From NCBI RefSeq assembly GCF_022605165.1, contig NC_063074.1, positions 2,135,501 through 2,199,500 on the forward strand: a DNA stretch of 64,000 bases. The letters run 5' to 3'. A program made the position numbers and the translations under genes. The stretch comes from Purpureocillium takamizusanense. Taxonomy: Eukaryota > Ascomycota > Sordariomycetes > Hypocreales > Ophiocordycipitaceae. A model generated the notes under the pieces. That model saw only the letters and a list, made by a program, of their open reading frames with translations. It ran no database searches and was not told the DNA's origin. Positions 1-11,393 of the stretch are shown one piece after another. Every line of letters starts with the position of its first letter. The stretch's first letter is position 1.

Positions 1-126
1 TCCCGTTTCGGATCCGAACGTCTCACCTCTCCATCCACCCCGGCTCCGACACCCATGCGACCATATCCCTGAACACCCGCAAGGTAATACTACGTTAGGT
101 CCTACTTACAGGAACATGCCATTGCG

Positions 127-142
127 CACACACACACACACA
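127..142. repeat. (CA)8 microsatellite
   Basis: Perfect CA dinucleotide repeat read directly from the sequence, in gene-free DNA. Confidence 0.95.
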
Positions 143-234
143 TGAATTGCATGTCCATGACAAGAGAGGAGCGCTGTAAACATTTTTGGTTCGTGAGGCT
201 GTTTTGCAAGAGTACTGCTGCCACCAGTCGAGGA

Positions 235-258
235 CACACACACACACACACACACACA
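235..258. repeat. (CA)12 microsatellite
   Basis: Perfect CA dinucleotide repeat followed by a short degenerate ACAAC tail; second such array within 120 bp. Confidence 0.95.
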
Positions 259-1703
259 ACACAACACAAAGGCAGCGATACACAGCTCACCAGGTCGTGC
301 CTTGACGGGGTACCGTACCCTGTAGCCTATGCTATGGGTCCCGCAAGACTGTGTTGGTATCCATGTTTTCGTGCAGATCGGCTACTTCTACCACTACTAG
401 GTATCAGCTCCATTGTCCTACCACCGCAGCTCTGGAAATTCTCCTCACTCACGCATTCTCTCCAGGATACGGGCTTGTAATTGTCGGGCCAGCAAAAAAA
501 AAAAATTGACATTCATGGACTGGTCGACTGACTGCACAGGTATCCACCCTGTGGCCGCTGTTTGAACGAATGACGAGCCTCTTATATCGTGCGCACGCAC
601 CTGGGGCGATGTCAAAACAACACCAAGTCCATTTATCTACACGGGGTAGGCCTTTCCCCCCCTCCCCTCTTCTTCTGACCGCCCGCGTGTTCTTTTTCCC
701 GCACCCATCCATCTTATACGAACGGTAGCTTTTTTTTTTAACCAACGTAGTACACGTTTTTTCTCTCCGTCATGTGGTATTGCGAGACAAGGTCCTAGGG
801 CGTTGGGTTCGTTCGAGGTTTTCCGTCCTCCCCACGGGGTGGAAGGGGCCCGCGTCGTGTCGCGTTACACTACATGATGAGCATGAACCGTATGACTTTC
901 TGTTGATTGACCCGTGGACAATGGGGATGGGGAAAAGAGAAGGGGGAACTGGGGGGGAGGGGGTAAAAGAACTCATCTACTATCCTCATAGGCACGACAC
1001 GAAACAGCCATCCTGGCGTAGGTCGTTCCGGGAGGGCCTTGCTTTGCTTGCTTGCTTTCTTGCTTGTGTTTGCTGGCACGTACAGTGATAATGTGCTTGT
1101 GGGAGCTGTCCCCCCCTTTGCGTGAGGGATGGTGACGTCCTTTGTCTGCGCTGGCGGTGCTATCGTCCTTGCTTTGTTTACTCTTCTGTGTGAACGTCTT
1201 TTGCTACGAGGCTGATCTTGTGTAGCACCAATGCTCGGGACTGCGTTTGAAAAAATAGAAGGGATGGGCTCGTTCCACGACCGCAAGGAAACAGAGGTTC
1301 CGAGACGCATTTCCACGAAAGAGTCAATCAGACCTGGCTGTGTGCGCCGCATCTGCCACTCAAACTTGGACACACCGATAGGATGTAAAAAATCTAGGGG
1401 AGAATCGCAAACGCGGGTCTCATCATTTCTTCACCGTCTATGCTTGTTATTGCCCGAGCATCCGAAGAGCGCCTATGCATCCATCCAGCCACCCGTCATC
1501 ATATCGTTCAGCAATGCTCCCTTCCGGTCAGAATCGACCATGTTTCAGGACAAGAACGAACGCCGACCATCATGATTTTTTATGTACGCCCACGACCAAA
1601 CGCCGTACCGTACAAGCGAATCCAAAAACAACAAAATCAAACCTCGCGTTGCATATAGTACACTTTATAAAGTACGACAGGTGCAAGCGCACAAGCCTGC
1701 CCC

Positions 1704-4444
1704 CTAGTCCAGACCTGGTAACCAGCCGCCGCCGCTCAAGGACGCTGCGAGGCCCTCAAAGTCAGCACGGGCTTGGTCACTCGGCTCTGAAGGGTTCTGG
1801 ATGCTGCCGCCTCGGTCTTGGTCGCCGAACATGAACACAGAGTTGTTCGGAATGCCACCAACCAGGTCCCAACCGTCGAAGTTCTGGTGCCATCTGGCGC
1901 TGTCGTTGATGATCCAGCGTTGACTATTCATGACAGGACCCTGGCCCGACGGGGCTTGTCGACCGGCAGACTCGGCACCAGTATTTTCCATCATGCCAGC
2001 TCCATTGGCGGGCATTCTTGCAAAGGACGAGCCAAAATCAGACTCCGGGGCACTCGTAGCTTGACGGCTCCATCCCTCGAGAAGGTCAGGGTTGAGTTCC
2101 AACCGTTCCGAATCGAAAGTCACGCCATGTGGCCTTTGCGGCTGGGGCATCGCTGGGGCGCCCCCAACCGCGTCCAGAGGGGACATCATAGCGTCGATAG
2201 AGGTGGAGGGTAGCGTGAAAGGATTCATGTGTGCCTGGGCGTACTGGCTGATGGGACTGTAGTCTCTCTGCGACGTGGCAATCGATGCGTCGTCGGATAG
2301 AAGGGGAGATGTGTGGGGGCTGGAAGCCGGAGAAGGGACGTCCGAGGTGTTGAAGAAGCCATACTTCTCGTCCGTGCGTTTGAGGACAAATGCAGCATCA
2401 TCGGGGAGCTCGCAATTCCACTTTCTCGCCAACACGCTGAGAATGCTCAGTGTCCGCCGGGCGCAAAGCCAGTCCTCGGCGATTTCTTCCAAATGCCTGA
2501 CGCCGTGAGTGATATCACGCCGAGCACTCTTTTCGGGGAGGTTGAGGAGGTGGATTGTGCAGGCACTGTGTGTCATGTATACGGCAATGTTGCAGATTTG
2601 CCGTAGATTGTAGGTCTTCTTGTATAGTCTCATGAGTTTTGAGATGGCCCCGGCATTGGCTGTGCATATCCTACGGGGCGAAACATGGGCTGGTAGTGGC
2701 GAGGCGGACGGAGAATACTTCAAGAACGGCCGAAAAAGATGGATGTACTGTAGATGGAAGAACATGCTGCGTCAAAGTCAGCAACGGCCAATGACAGACA
2801 CCCTCTACGGGCAAGCACTTTGAAGTGGTCGGCTACTTACTGCATGAGGATCACGTTGGGCAACTGGCCCTCCTTCGGTTCGAACTCGTTGGGCAGCTGC
2901 TTGCGCCACTCCTCCAGACGCTGATGAAGTTCGCTGAGCTTCTTGAGCTCTGCGGACTTGCCTCGGGACCTTCCAATGTGGTTGGGATGATAGAAGAATA
3001 TCAAAAGTTCACTGCTGATTTCGGATAAGTTGGACAGCTGCAGTGCGACGGCCCGAGTCCTCCATGGCTGCTCGTAGGTCTCTTCGTAGCCCTTGTCTGT
3101 GAGAGGCGACCACATCGCAGCATCTTCCTCCGGAAAAACGTCAAACTTGGCCACGTTGGAGCCGTTCCGAGGTAGCTGAGGTAGTCTGCCCATGTAATTG
3201 GACCAGCATTTGTCGAAAACAAAACAGCCCCAGTACGTCATTTTCCTGGCATCAATCTCTTCGTCGCTCATGCGACTCTTCGTGGTGCCAGCGACGTCCA
3301 GGTTCAAACCCAGATCCTGAGCCATTCGGAAGCTCATGCCGCTGTAAACCCAACCCTTGGATTCTCGGGCGCATCCAGCTTCTCTGACGGACATGAGCGC
3401 CAGAGCTTGAACAGTTACCAAGCGAGGCCGTGCGAACTCGTCATTGACCAGAATGAGCCGCTTGGCCTCGGCAAAGAAATGATCTCCCTTGGTCCTGCTG
3501 TCGCCGGGAGTGGCGTAAGCGCCGGGAACATCCGTGAAGTGACAGCCCAGTGCAAGCATCGCGTTGACCAACAGCGGGGAGCAATGGGGCGTCGGGCCGC
3601 TCTCTAAGCCCTCTCTGCCCTTGGCGAAATCGCGCCAGAAGAGCTTCTTGGATAAGGTGGTGAAGTAGGCGTAGTGGTAATGGAAGTACATGTTGATGAG
3701 GTGAGTGATGAGCGTCGTGTCTGCCGTGACACGAGTCCAAGAGGCGATGGGATTGTCGCTCGCGGGGTACTGTTCAGGCTGGCATTCTGCATCAGGCGTA
3801 TCTGCGGGTTCGCCGTGGTAGATGAGATGGGAAGTGCCACCTATGAAGCGGACGCACCCGTTTTCGAGTCGGAGCTCGCCCATCTTGCGGGCTAACTCCT
3901 TCTCGCCCTCAACAGGCATGGCACCGAGGGAGTATTCCTCATCAGTCTGTTCAGGGGTCGCGACACCGCTATCCGGAGCCGAATTTGCGATCTGCTGGGC
4001 GACATTGTCGAGGGAATCGCAAGCCCGGATCCGCCGGACTATGGCCGGGACATCGTCCTCGGAGGCGTTCAGGATGGCTTCGACGAGGATCTGCAAGGTC
4101 GAGTTGCGAGCCTTCATGCTGTCGACCTTCTCACGGTAGACGCCCTTGCGGCGGTGGTCCGAGTTGGGGTCGTAGATGCACTCGGTGCCATAGACGCTGG
4201 CGCAGGCTGCGCAGCTTGGGATGGCGCCGTCGCACTTGGACTTGCGTTTGCGACATGCAATGCAAGCAGTACTGATGCATCGTCTCTTCTGGCTGGCCGA
4301 TGCCTCAGGCGCTCGACGAGGTTTCTTCTTGGTGCCGGTGGACGAGGTGGCAGCGGTCATGGTCATAGCCGATGCATCCGCAGGAGCATGGCGAGCCTCT
4401 AGGAGTTCATGTTGCGACATGGCTCGAGGGCCCGTGCCGGCCAT
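1704..4444 (-). CDS. Zn2Cys6 transcription factor, NirA/NIT4-like
   Basis: Nuclear DNA-binding regulator of 888 residues. Exons are 4444-2841 and 2766-1704, with a 74-nt GT-AG intron (donor GTAAGT, branch CTGAC) that joins ...VILM to HMFFH in phase. A Gal4-type binuclear zinc cluster has cysteines at 61, 64, 71, 78, 81 and 89, preceded by a basic Lys/Arg stretch. The following linker (YDPNSDHRRKGVYREK) is what I recognise from the NirA/NIT4 nitrate regulator group. A fungal-specific transcription factor middle domain spans roughly residues 230-430, with the conserved stretch containing GWVYSGMSFRMAQDLGLN. The C-terminal third is Ser/Pro/Gln-rich and disordered, a plausible activation region. 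No nitrate or nitrite genes lie nearby, so the target pathway is not supported by context; the protein may be one of several NirA-type paralogues. A start at Met9 is an alternative. Confidence 0.85.
2767..2840 (-). other. Intron of the Zn2Cys6 factor gene
   Basis: 74 nt, donor GTAAGT, acceptor CGCAG, branch-like CTGAC about 15 nt before the acceptor. Splicing removes the in-frame TAA that starts within the donor and restores a continuous middle domain. Confidence 0.85.
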
Positions 4445-5264
4445 GGCTGCACAGCAGGGGGCGACGCCCGCACTCTATGAAAAAAAGGGCTGCTCGAGGG
4501 CTCAAGCGTGGTCGGAAGCGAGCGCGACGTCAGTGTCGGGAAACAAGTCTGGTGGGTAGCTGCCGGTGACCCGTGAATGCGTTCCAGGGACCGGCCCACT
4601 CAAGATGAAATGTCGCAGCACAAGCGTGGGGACACGGGCTGCAGCAGACAGGTCTCATCAGGTGGCGGGCGATCTGCTTGCCGGAGAGTCGAGCGTCGGG
4701 AAAAGTCTAGCAAGGCGTCTGTGTCTGCAGATATGCAGAGAGTGCGACCGGGACGCAAGTCAAGGCCGGCGGTTCAGTGCCCGGGGCGCGAGACAGGGTG
4801 ACGGAGACGGCGGTAGGCAGGAGAGCGGCGGTTCGTGGGCGGAAGTGGTCAGCCGATTGAGGGCGCTGCTGGTGGATGATGCTGGAGCGGGAGAGCTGAG
4901 TGAGCGCTGGAGCCGCTATCGCAGGCTGCACATCTCTGGAGCGGACTGGGGCAATGTGGCTTGCGGAGTCAGCGCCCCACGGGAGACGTTCCCTTATCTC
5001 GGGACGGCCGCCACCACCTTGGGAGCCGGGGGACTGTCTTCCAGTCCGATCCGAGAGCGCAGCAGAGGAAGCCTAATAAGTCGGGAGCCCGTTGGCCGTC
5101 GTTGGATAGCGGCCGGTAGTTGCGAAGATGGAAGAGGGTCAAAGGGGACTCAAGGCCAGAGAGACACTCATGAGGTGGGAACCGCGGGTTAGGAGGAAGA
5201 GGGGATCGAGCCAGCAGGCTGGGCCGGGAGCTGGCGAATAGTAATAGTTGAAAAGCTGAGGTTG

Positions 5265-5330
5265 AAGCAAGCAAGCAAGCAAGCCAGCAAGCCCAGGCAG
5301 CCTGGCATGCCTGGCTGGCTGGCTGGCACT
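5265..5330. repeat. AAGC and GGCT tetranucleotide repeats
   Basis: A short run of AAGC units followed by AGC/GGC-rich sequence and several GGCT units. Simple sequence in non-coding DNA. Confidence 0.8.
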
Positions 5331-6219
5331 TGGAAGGGGGGCGGGTGGGGGGATCTGGCAGTTTCCGCTGCCGGGCCCCCGGGGGGGGTGGGCGGTGGAT
5401 GGTGGTGGTTATGGTTTTGTTGGTAATGGCAGTGATTGGTAGGGAGATGTGGGCTTGGCTGCACTTGCTTGATGAAGTACTACCACCTTATTATTAGGTA
5501 CGTATTGCCGATGACGGTGGGTGATCGCCCGACGCGCATATTCAACTTTGCAAAAGGAAAAGCACGTACTGTACTTACCTTACCTAGGTAGCTAGGGAAT
5601 GGCGGAGGCGGCGCGTCAAAATTCAGGCATCAGCAGGCCGTCGCTCGGCCGTTCATGCACGGCCGACACGGGCGACGGAGAACGAGAAGGCGAGTCGGGA
5701 ATATTAGGACTGACTGCGTCTGGCTGGGCCAGGCTGGGCTGGGCCGCTGGGGCAAGGACAAGGCGGCAGGAGCGAACCTTGACGCCCGCGCGCGCGACCC
5801 AGGAAGGAGGTTCCCAGCCCACCCCGGGCTTTAATATAGGATACTTCCCGGCGGCTAGGCCTCGCACGGCGTGACTTTGACAAAGGGTCAGGTGCTTGAG
5901 GCGAGGCCCCGACTCCTTCCTTCCCTTGCTCCAGCCCAGTCCACCTTGCTTCCACCTTGCCTTGCCTCGAAGCTACTACTACATACTATGACAATCAGTC
6001 ACGATGTACGAATACGAGTGAGTGTCTAACTAATGAACATGGCAGACCCTGACCGAAGCCTGCGCTGCACCATCTCCAATTCCACAAGACGGACCGGACC
6101 CCATGCTGTCAACGCGCGTGACCTCGCTTCGTCGGGCTCCTCTCGTCCCTTCGGCGCGCTGGTCGTCCCCGGCCCGGCCTTGACGCCAAACGAGCCTCAT
6201 CATCAACATCAGGCGGCGC

Positions 6220-6246
6220 ACACGCACGCACGCACGCACGCACGCA
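6220..6246. repeat. CACG tetranucleotide array
   Basis: About six tandem CACG units read directly from the sequence. Confidence 0.9.
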
Positions 6247-7047
6247 CCCCACAACGCCAGGGTCAGCGTCGCGCGTGCTCGCTCGCCCATGAATCCCCAA
6301 ATAGGTAGGCACCAACAAGTAGGAACGGGTGTCATCGCGCCCGCCCTCGGCCGAGAACCCGCCCTCTGCGCACCTTGACGCACCTTGGTACGTACTCAGT
6401 TGCGTGTGTGTAGGTGGCGGCATGCAACGGAATGGGCATCCAGGCTTTCCGAGTCCCGAAATAAAATTTTACTTTGGGGCGCTTAGTAGACCACTCTCCG
6501 CCGGGGGGTCGCGTACAGGAAGGATGCAGGACACACACGCATCCGCCATACCTCTAGTAGTCACTGTACCGATGCGACTATTTTACCTTGTTGCTTGGGA
6601 GGGTTCGTGCATGTCGGTGGTGCGGCAGCATCGGGACTCTTTTCCGCTAGATCGTCCGCGTGTGGTCCGTACTATATGTTTATTAGTTGGTACCTGTTTT
6701 GGATACTCCGTACCTACCTACCTACCTATCCTCTTACTGTACAGTCTGCACCAAGTACGACTAAAGGGTACCTGACCTGTACTAACCATAAGTAGTAACG
6801 TTAGTAGGTAGACGACAGCCGCCGCCCGACGCGGAGCCGCACCCGCTGGCCATTTGGTTTTGTCAGCGCCGAGACTGCATCCCCCGTCACAAGACGTACC
6901 TTGGGTACGTAACCAAAGTACGCGTCTGACTGCATGCAGTCCCTGAAGCGCCCAATTCACAACCGCATTTGCAAAATATCCACGGACATATGCTCTCGAT
7001 GGCATGTCATGGCTCCACCCACCAGTGAGCATAAGCCGGTCGTCGTT

Positions 7048-7085
7048 GGCGGCGGCGGCGGCGGCGGCTGCTGCTGCTGCTGCTG
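7048..7085. repeat. GGC then CTG trinucleotide repeats
   Basis: About seven GGC units run directly into about five CTG units. Open frames through it are only polyglycine/polyalanine/polycysteine and have no domain, so I treat it as non-coding simple sequence. Confidence 0.85.
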
Positions 7086-9246
7086 GTACGCCCTCCCGCC
7101 GCCGCCGCCATCGTGCATCGCCGTGGCTGCAGCTCACCGATCGATGCCCATCGCCGCCATATCGGACGTTTCCTGCAATGCCAGCCAGCCAGCCCTTTGC
7201 GCCGCCACCCCCCTTCATACCTTGGCGGCTCCACGGAGCCGACAGACATGACGTGAAGTCGGCCAGAGGTCTCGTTCCTGCGTGCCTTTGTACACAAAGA
7301 GCCCTTCCTATCTCCACCGCGGATGCTCCCTCTGCGTCGTACACGGCACACACGGCAGCCTACATATGTATGTCCCACTGACATTGGAGCCCTGCCAGAT
7401 GGCTCCCCCCCTTTCACGCTCAAATCGGGCTCAAAGGGGTCCTTGCGAAGAGACTAGATTGGCCGAGGTTGGCTTGACTGCTCCTGTGGTACAACCATAC
7501 GCGGGGGGGGGGGGGGATCGCCTGCCATTGTGAGCGCGTCATGAATCTAGCACCAGCGGGCGGCAGTAGATCTGCCGAAATGGTCCCACCCTTTGGCGTC
7601 GGACCGCTACGAAACACTTGTGGTATTACTCGTGGTGTTACTTAGTTACCTAACTCAGTGTCTGGTATGGGGGAGGGCGACTGAAGGCTGCACGTACACT
7701 TTCGAACGTGTCTGCGCCTCGCAACGTTTCGTGATGCGTCCTCTCTCTTCACTCTTACCGTGGCTCACACAGACGTCTGCCTCGAGTCAGGCGCCAGAAC
7801 ATACCAGGGGGTTGCTCTGAGCTGGAGCCTTCATCCCAGGTCGACTCCTGCTGACGCACGCAACTCGAGCCTTGATCGCCGTAGTCTCGCCTCGTTTCTG
7901 GAAGCTGCGCGAACCCCGATTCGGGAGGCGCGCTGTCAACACCAAGGCCTTTTTTCTCGGCGCTGAGTCCTGGCAGATCGGCCGGATTCCTCCTCCGTAA
8001 TCAACTGCCGGCTCTCCACTAGCTTAATCTAATACAGTTTTTTCTTGTCAAGAGGGGATTTAAAAAAAATTTCATCAACGCAGGGACGGCTCCGGGTGAG
8101 AAAATGAACGGCCCACCTGGACGGACCATGCATATGACGCAGCACGAAGGGTCATGGAACGCCAGGCCATCCATCACCCTTGTTATGCCGTCTGCCAAGA
8201 ACAACAAGCTCAGCATCATCCAGCGCGAATGCGAGAGAAAGCTGGACGGACGAGCCGCGCCGTTGTAGCCAAGATGCTGCCAAGGATACCCGTTTGCTTC
8301 TGTGTACGTCCTGGTCATGTAAAAATTGTCACCGACGTGATGCATGGGGGGGCAGGCCGGGTCACGCGACGTCTCTGAAACGTTGAGTGTTCCTCAGACT
8401 GCCTGACCACCAGAAGTGCCGGCGGCCTCTTTTAGGTAGGTGGTAACCAAGGGGAGACCAATGCGTGCCTCTTGAGTAATGGAGGAACAAGAAGCTGGCT
8501 GAACCTATCCAGGGATGATGCTCCGATTGTCGAGCCGTGCCTGCCAGCCCTGCCGGCGATCTTCAAACTACGACACCGCCGATGTGCATCGACGGCGTAC
8601 GTACAAGTTGAGTACGTTTGTAGTCCCGTGGCCCCAGGTCCCCTGTCAATCGGTACCGTGAGCCTGTCTCAACGTTCCGGCAACCTTGTCGACAGACCGA
8701 GCATTCTCTTCCCATGTCCATGGAATGACGGCCGAGGGCAGTTGTCAGTGCAAGTGGAGTGACAGAGCAGCAAGGTGCCATCGAAGCAGGCCCTCGTCCC
8801 CAAAAGGTCGTCCTCATGCCCTCCCCTGGCGGGCAGATCGGGCTGGCTTGGACTCTTGCTTCGGCTTGCACGATGATGCGCATCTCGCACGCCGCACCAG
8901 ACCAGGCCAGGCGCTTCCCCCCTAGACTCTCATGAGCCCAACTTATTACACGCAGCGACAGTCAAGATTGTCGTTGCATCGCCGTGGGTAGTTTGCACGC
9001 CATGCTAGATGGCTCCGTTTCCGGTGAAATTTGTGCTCATCTACTTGTAACACACAGTCTTCTTGCTCTTTGTATTGTACACAAGGGGTAGGCGACCCAG
9101 GCTTGTCCAGTCTACCTCCCGCTGTTTCGCCCGCGCATTCCTCCACAAAGGCTACTTAGCCGTCGACAGTAGCATCGTACAGACGCAGTCCACCCCCTTC
9201 TTCACGCAAGCTTAGCCCTTGTCGCAACGAACGTCTGAGCTACCTC

Positions 9247-11003
9247 TCAACCCCGCTCCAGATACCAATTGTGAGCCAGCTGGTTCGTCAGGTAGCTGAA
9301 GGGCGTTGGCACCTCTGCCATGCCCTTGCGAGCGACCGGGTGTCGAAGGTACACGGCTGCGCAAATGTTGGGGTTCACCTCGAGGTAACGTGGGATGAAG
9401 GCAAAGGCCGACATATATGGCCGCGGCTGCCACGGCGTTGCGTACGGCTTTGTCTCGTCGACGGGATTTTCCTCATCGACTTGGAGAAGCCTGCCCAGCT
9501 TGCGCACCTCATCCCTCGATAGCTGAAACCGGCTCCTGATGAGCAACGCCCTCTCCTTTTGCTCCTCGGACAGGCCCTCCAGATCCTTGTCCGTACGACC
9601 TTGCCTGTTGTATTGCTGCGATTCTTGCACTTCCTCCGCCTTCTCACCCTTGATATTGAGCCTCTTGAATGTCTCGCGCATGAGTTCATGACTTTTCATT
9701 TGAAGCTGAAGCTCCTCCATGAGCTCCTGGGCGTCCATCTCGTGGTCTTGGGGATGTGATAGGAAGCGCTTGGCGCTAGCCCTGAACAACCGAAGACGCC
9801 GCTTGTCTCTCCCGGTCAGTTCCCGCGGCTTGGTTTCCAAGACAGTCTTGACGTTACTGAGCAGGAACCTGAGTGCCCTGTTTGTTCGCGACCATTGCTT
9901 CTTTTCACTCCAGGAGTCAGGATTGGGATGTTTAGCCTCCCTAGCATCGGAGCCTTCAGCCTTGACAGCGCCCTCCATTTCAGCGGATGCGCTGGCTTCT
10001 TTTTGGCCCTCGGTAGCCTCTGCGTTGACTGCAGCCCCGTCTGAGGCCTTGCCATCAGTGCCTTCGTTGACGGCCGACGGAAGAAAGAAAGCGAACTGCT
10101 TCTTGCCCTTCTCTAGGCTGCGGAGCAGGGTCCTGCTGTGGCGATTGACCTTTTTCAGGCCAGTGCAGTACATGACCCTTTCGATGTCGACCTGGAACAT
10201 GTCGCCGGGGTTCAGTTGATACGAAGGGTGGATCATCTGGGAAAGATTAGCCTAGCCGGGAAAAACAGATGTCGGGAAGTAGATGGTGGCGACGGAGGAA
10301 TTTGCACGTACCTTTTTACCATTGACCTTGACGGCGCCGTGAATGACCGACTGGCGTGCCTGACGCACGCTGCTTGCAAACAAGGCCCGGAAGACGGCAG
10401 TGTCAAGCCTCCGTTCGAGCGGCGCAAACGTCATTTGCATGTAGGGTGTCATGTTGGTGAACTGATCCGAAAGGAGCTTGTTGACGTCGCCGAAAGGAGG
10501 CGGCCGTCGGCGCGACGAATCCTTGGTGCTGAGCTTGGGGACCCTGGAGTAGGACTCGGCAGTGAGGCTCGATGTGGTGAGGCCAGAACCACGACCGGTG
10601 GCCTGCTCAGAGCCGTCATTGGCGGCGAGGTATTGCGGCGGCAGGTCGACGGCAGAGAGGAGGCGGCGGGAGAAAAGGCGCACCCATTTCTTCTCGGGGA
10701 TGTGCTCGCCGTGGTAGCCTCTCGTCTTGGACTTGGCAGCCCACTTCTGCTGGAAGAAGGTCGGCGTGCCACGGATCTGCGGCTCGCGGCCAACGTTGCG
10801 GGACAGGTTGTAGAGATTAAGCTTGCTCCACGACTGCCGCAATTTCTGCAAGGGCAAATTGTTGTCAGCGATGCCGTTGCCGAGGTCACCAAGGGGTAGG
10901 CGGCGCGGGCGACGGGGCACGAGTCCTGGAGCTCTGCATGCGCATCGGGTCGCGGGAGGCTTACCGGCCGCACGAGGTTGTCAAACCGGATTGGCCTGCG
11001 CAT
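9247..11003 (-). CDS. NAM9: Mitochondrial ribosomal protein uS4m (Nam9/mrps4)
   Basis: Small-subunit mitoribosomal protein of 520 residues. Exons are 11003-10965 (13 codons), 10845-10312 and 10236-9247; introns are 119 and 75 nt, donors GTAAGC and GTACGT. The N-terminus ([13 protein letters not shown] joined to [17 protein letters not shown]) and the S4 RNA-binding fold (about residues 150-230, with [18 protein letters not shown] joined to [12 protein letters not shown]) match fungal uS4m. A long mitochondria-specific C-terminal extension is acidic/Ala-rich (about 240-300) and ends in a conserved region with PRYLEVNP and [18 protein letters not shown]. The second intron splits the S4 domain exactly at GKK/MIHP, so translating without splicing would break it. 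It shares a 390-bp divergent promoter region with CTF18. Confidence 0.92.
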
Positions 11004-11393
11004 TTTGGCGAGCCTGCCGCCAATGGACTGGAGGGTGTTGGGGCAGGGTCGAGATGTGCGTCACGAGCAGCGACTGCTCGATGGAGATGCTCGCCCATCA
11101 TTCACGACGTCCAAAATTTCGGAGCGGGCATCACAGCGGTCCGACGGATTATTCCGGCGCCGCTCCGGCTAGGGGTGCTCCAGGGGTGTGGAGGAAAGGT
11201 GGGGCCGTCACTTCACTCAACGCGTCCCGACGGACGCGTCTCGTCTCATTGTCCTTGCTGTCATATCGGTGCATGCAAACTGCCACCTCCTACATCATCG
11301 TTTCCGCTCACGCCGAAAGCGTCTAGTTTCCTTCGACATTCGATTGTTGTGAGCTTCGCCTCGGCACGCATGGCAACGTATTGATGGGGGAAA
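11004..11393. promoter_or_regulatory. Divergent promoter region between uS4m and CTF18
   Basis: A 390-bp gap separates the start codons of two outward-facing genes, so it must carry both core promoters and both leaders. No clear TATA box. An in-frame TGA lies four codons upstream of the CTF18 ATG, which supports that start. Confidence 0.7.

Larger units (their letters stand above)
1..1703. other. Intergenic region left of the transcription factor gene
   Basis: No supportable gene. It lies downstream of the minus-strand transcription factor gene and so should hold its 3' UTR near 1700. It contains two CA dinucleotide arrays (about 127-142 and 235-258). Open frames on both strands are short and low-complexity, without recognisable domains. 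Confidence 0.6.
4445..9246. other. 4.8-kb gene-free region
   Basis: I find no coding region I can support on either strand. The right part is downstream of the minus-strand uS4m gene; the left part is upstream of the transcription factor gene and probably holds its promoter and leader. It contains AAGC/GGCT short tandem repeats near 5265-5330, a CACG array at 6220-6246, GGC/CTG trinucleotides at 7048-7085, a 14-G run at 7503-7516, and several TACCTA/TAGGTA motifs (5581-5590, 6711-6728, 8431-8440). A long non-coding transcript cannot be excluded. Confidence 0.55.
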
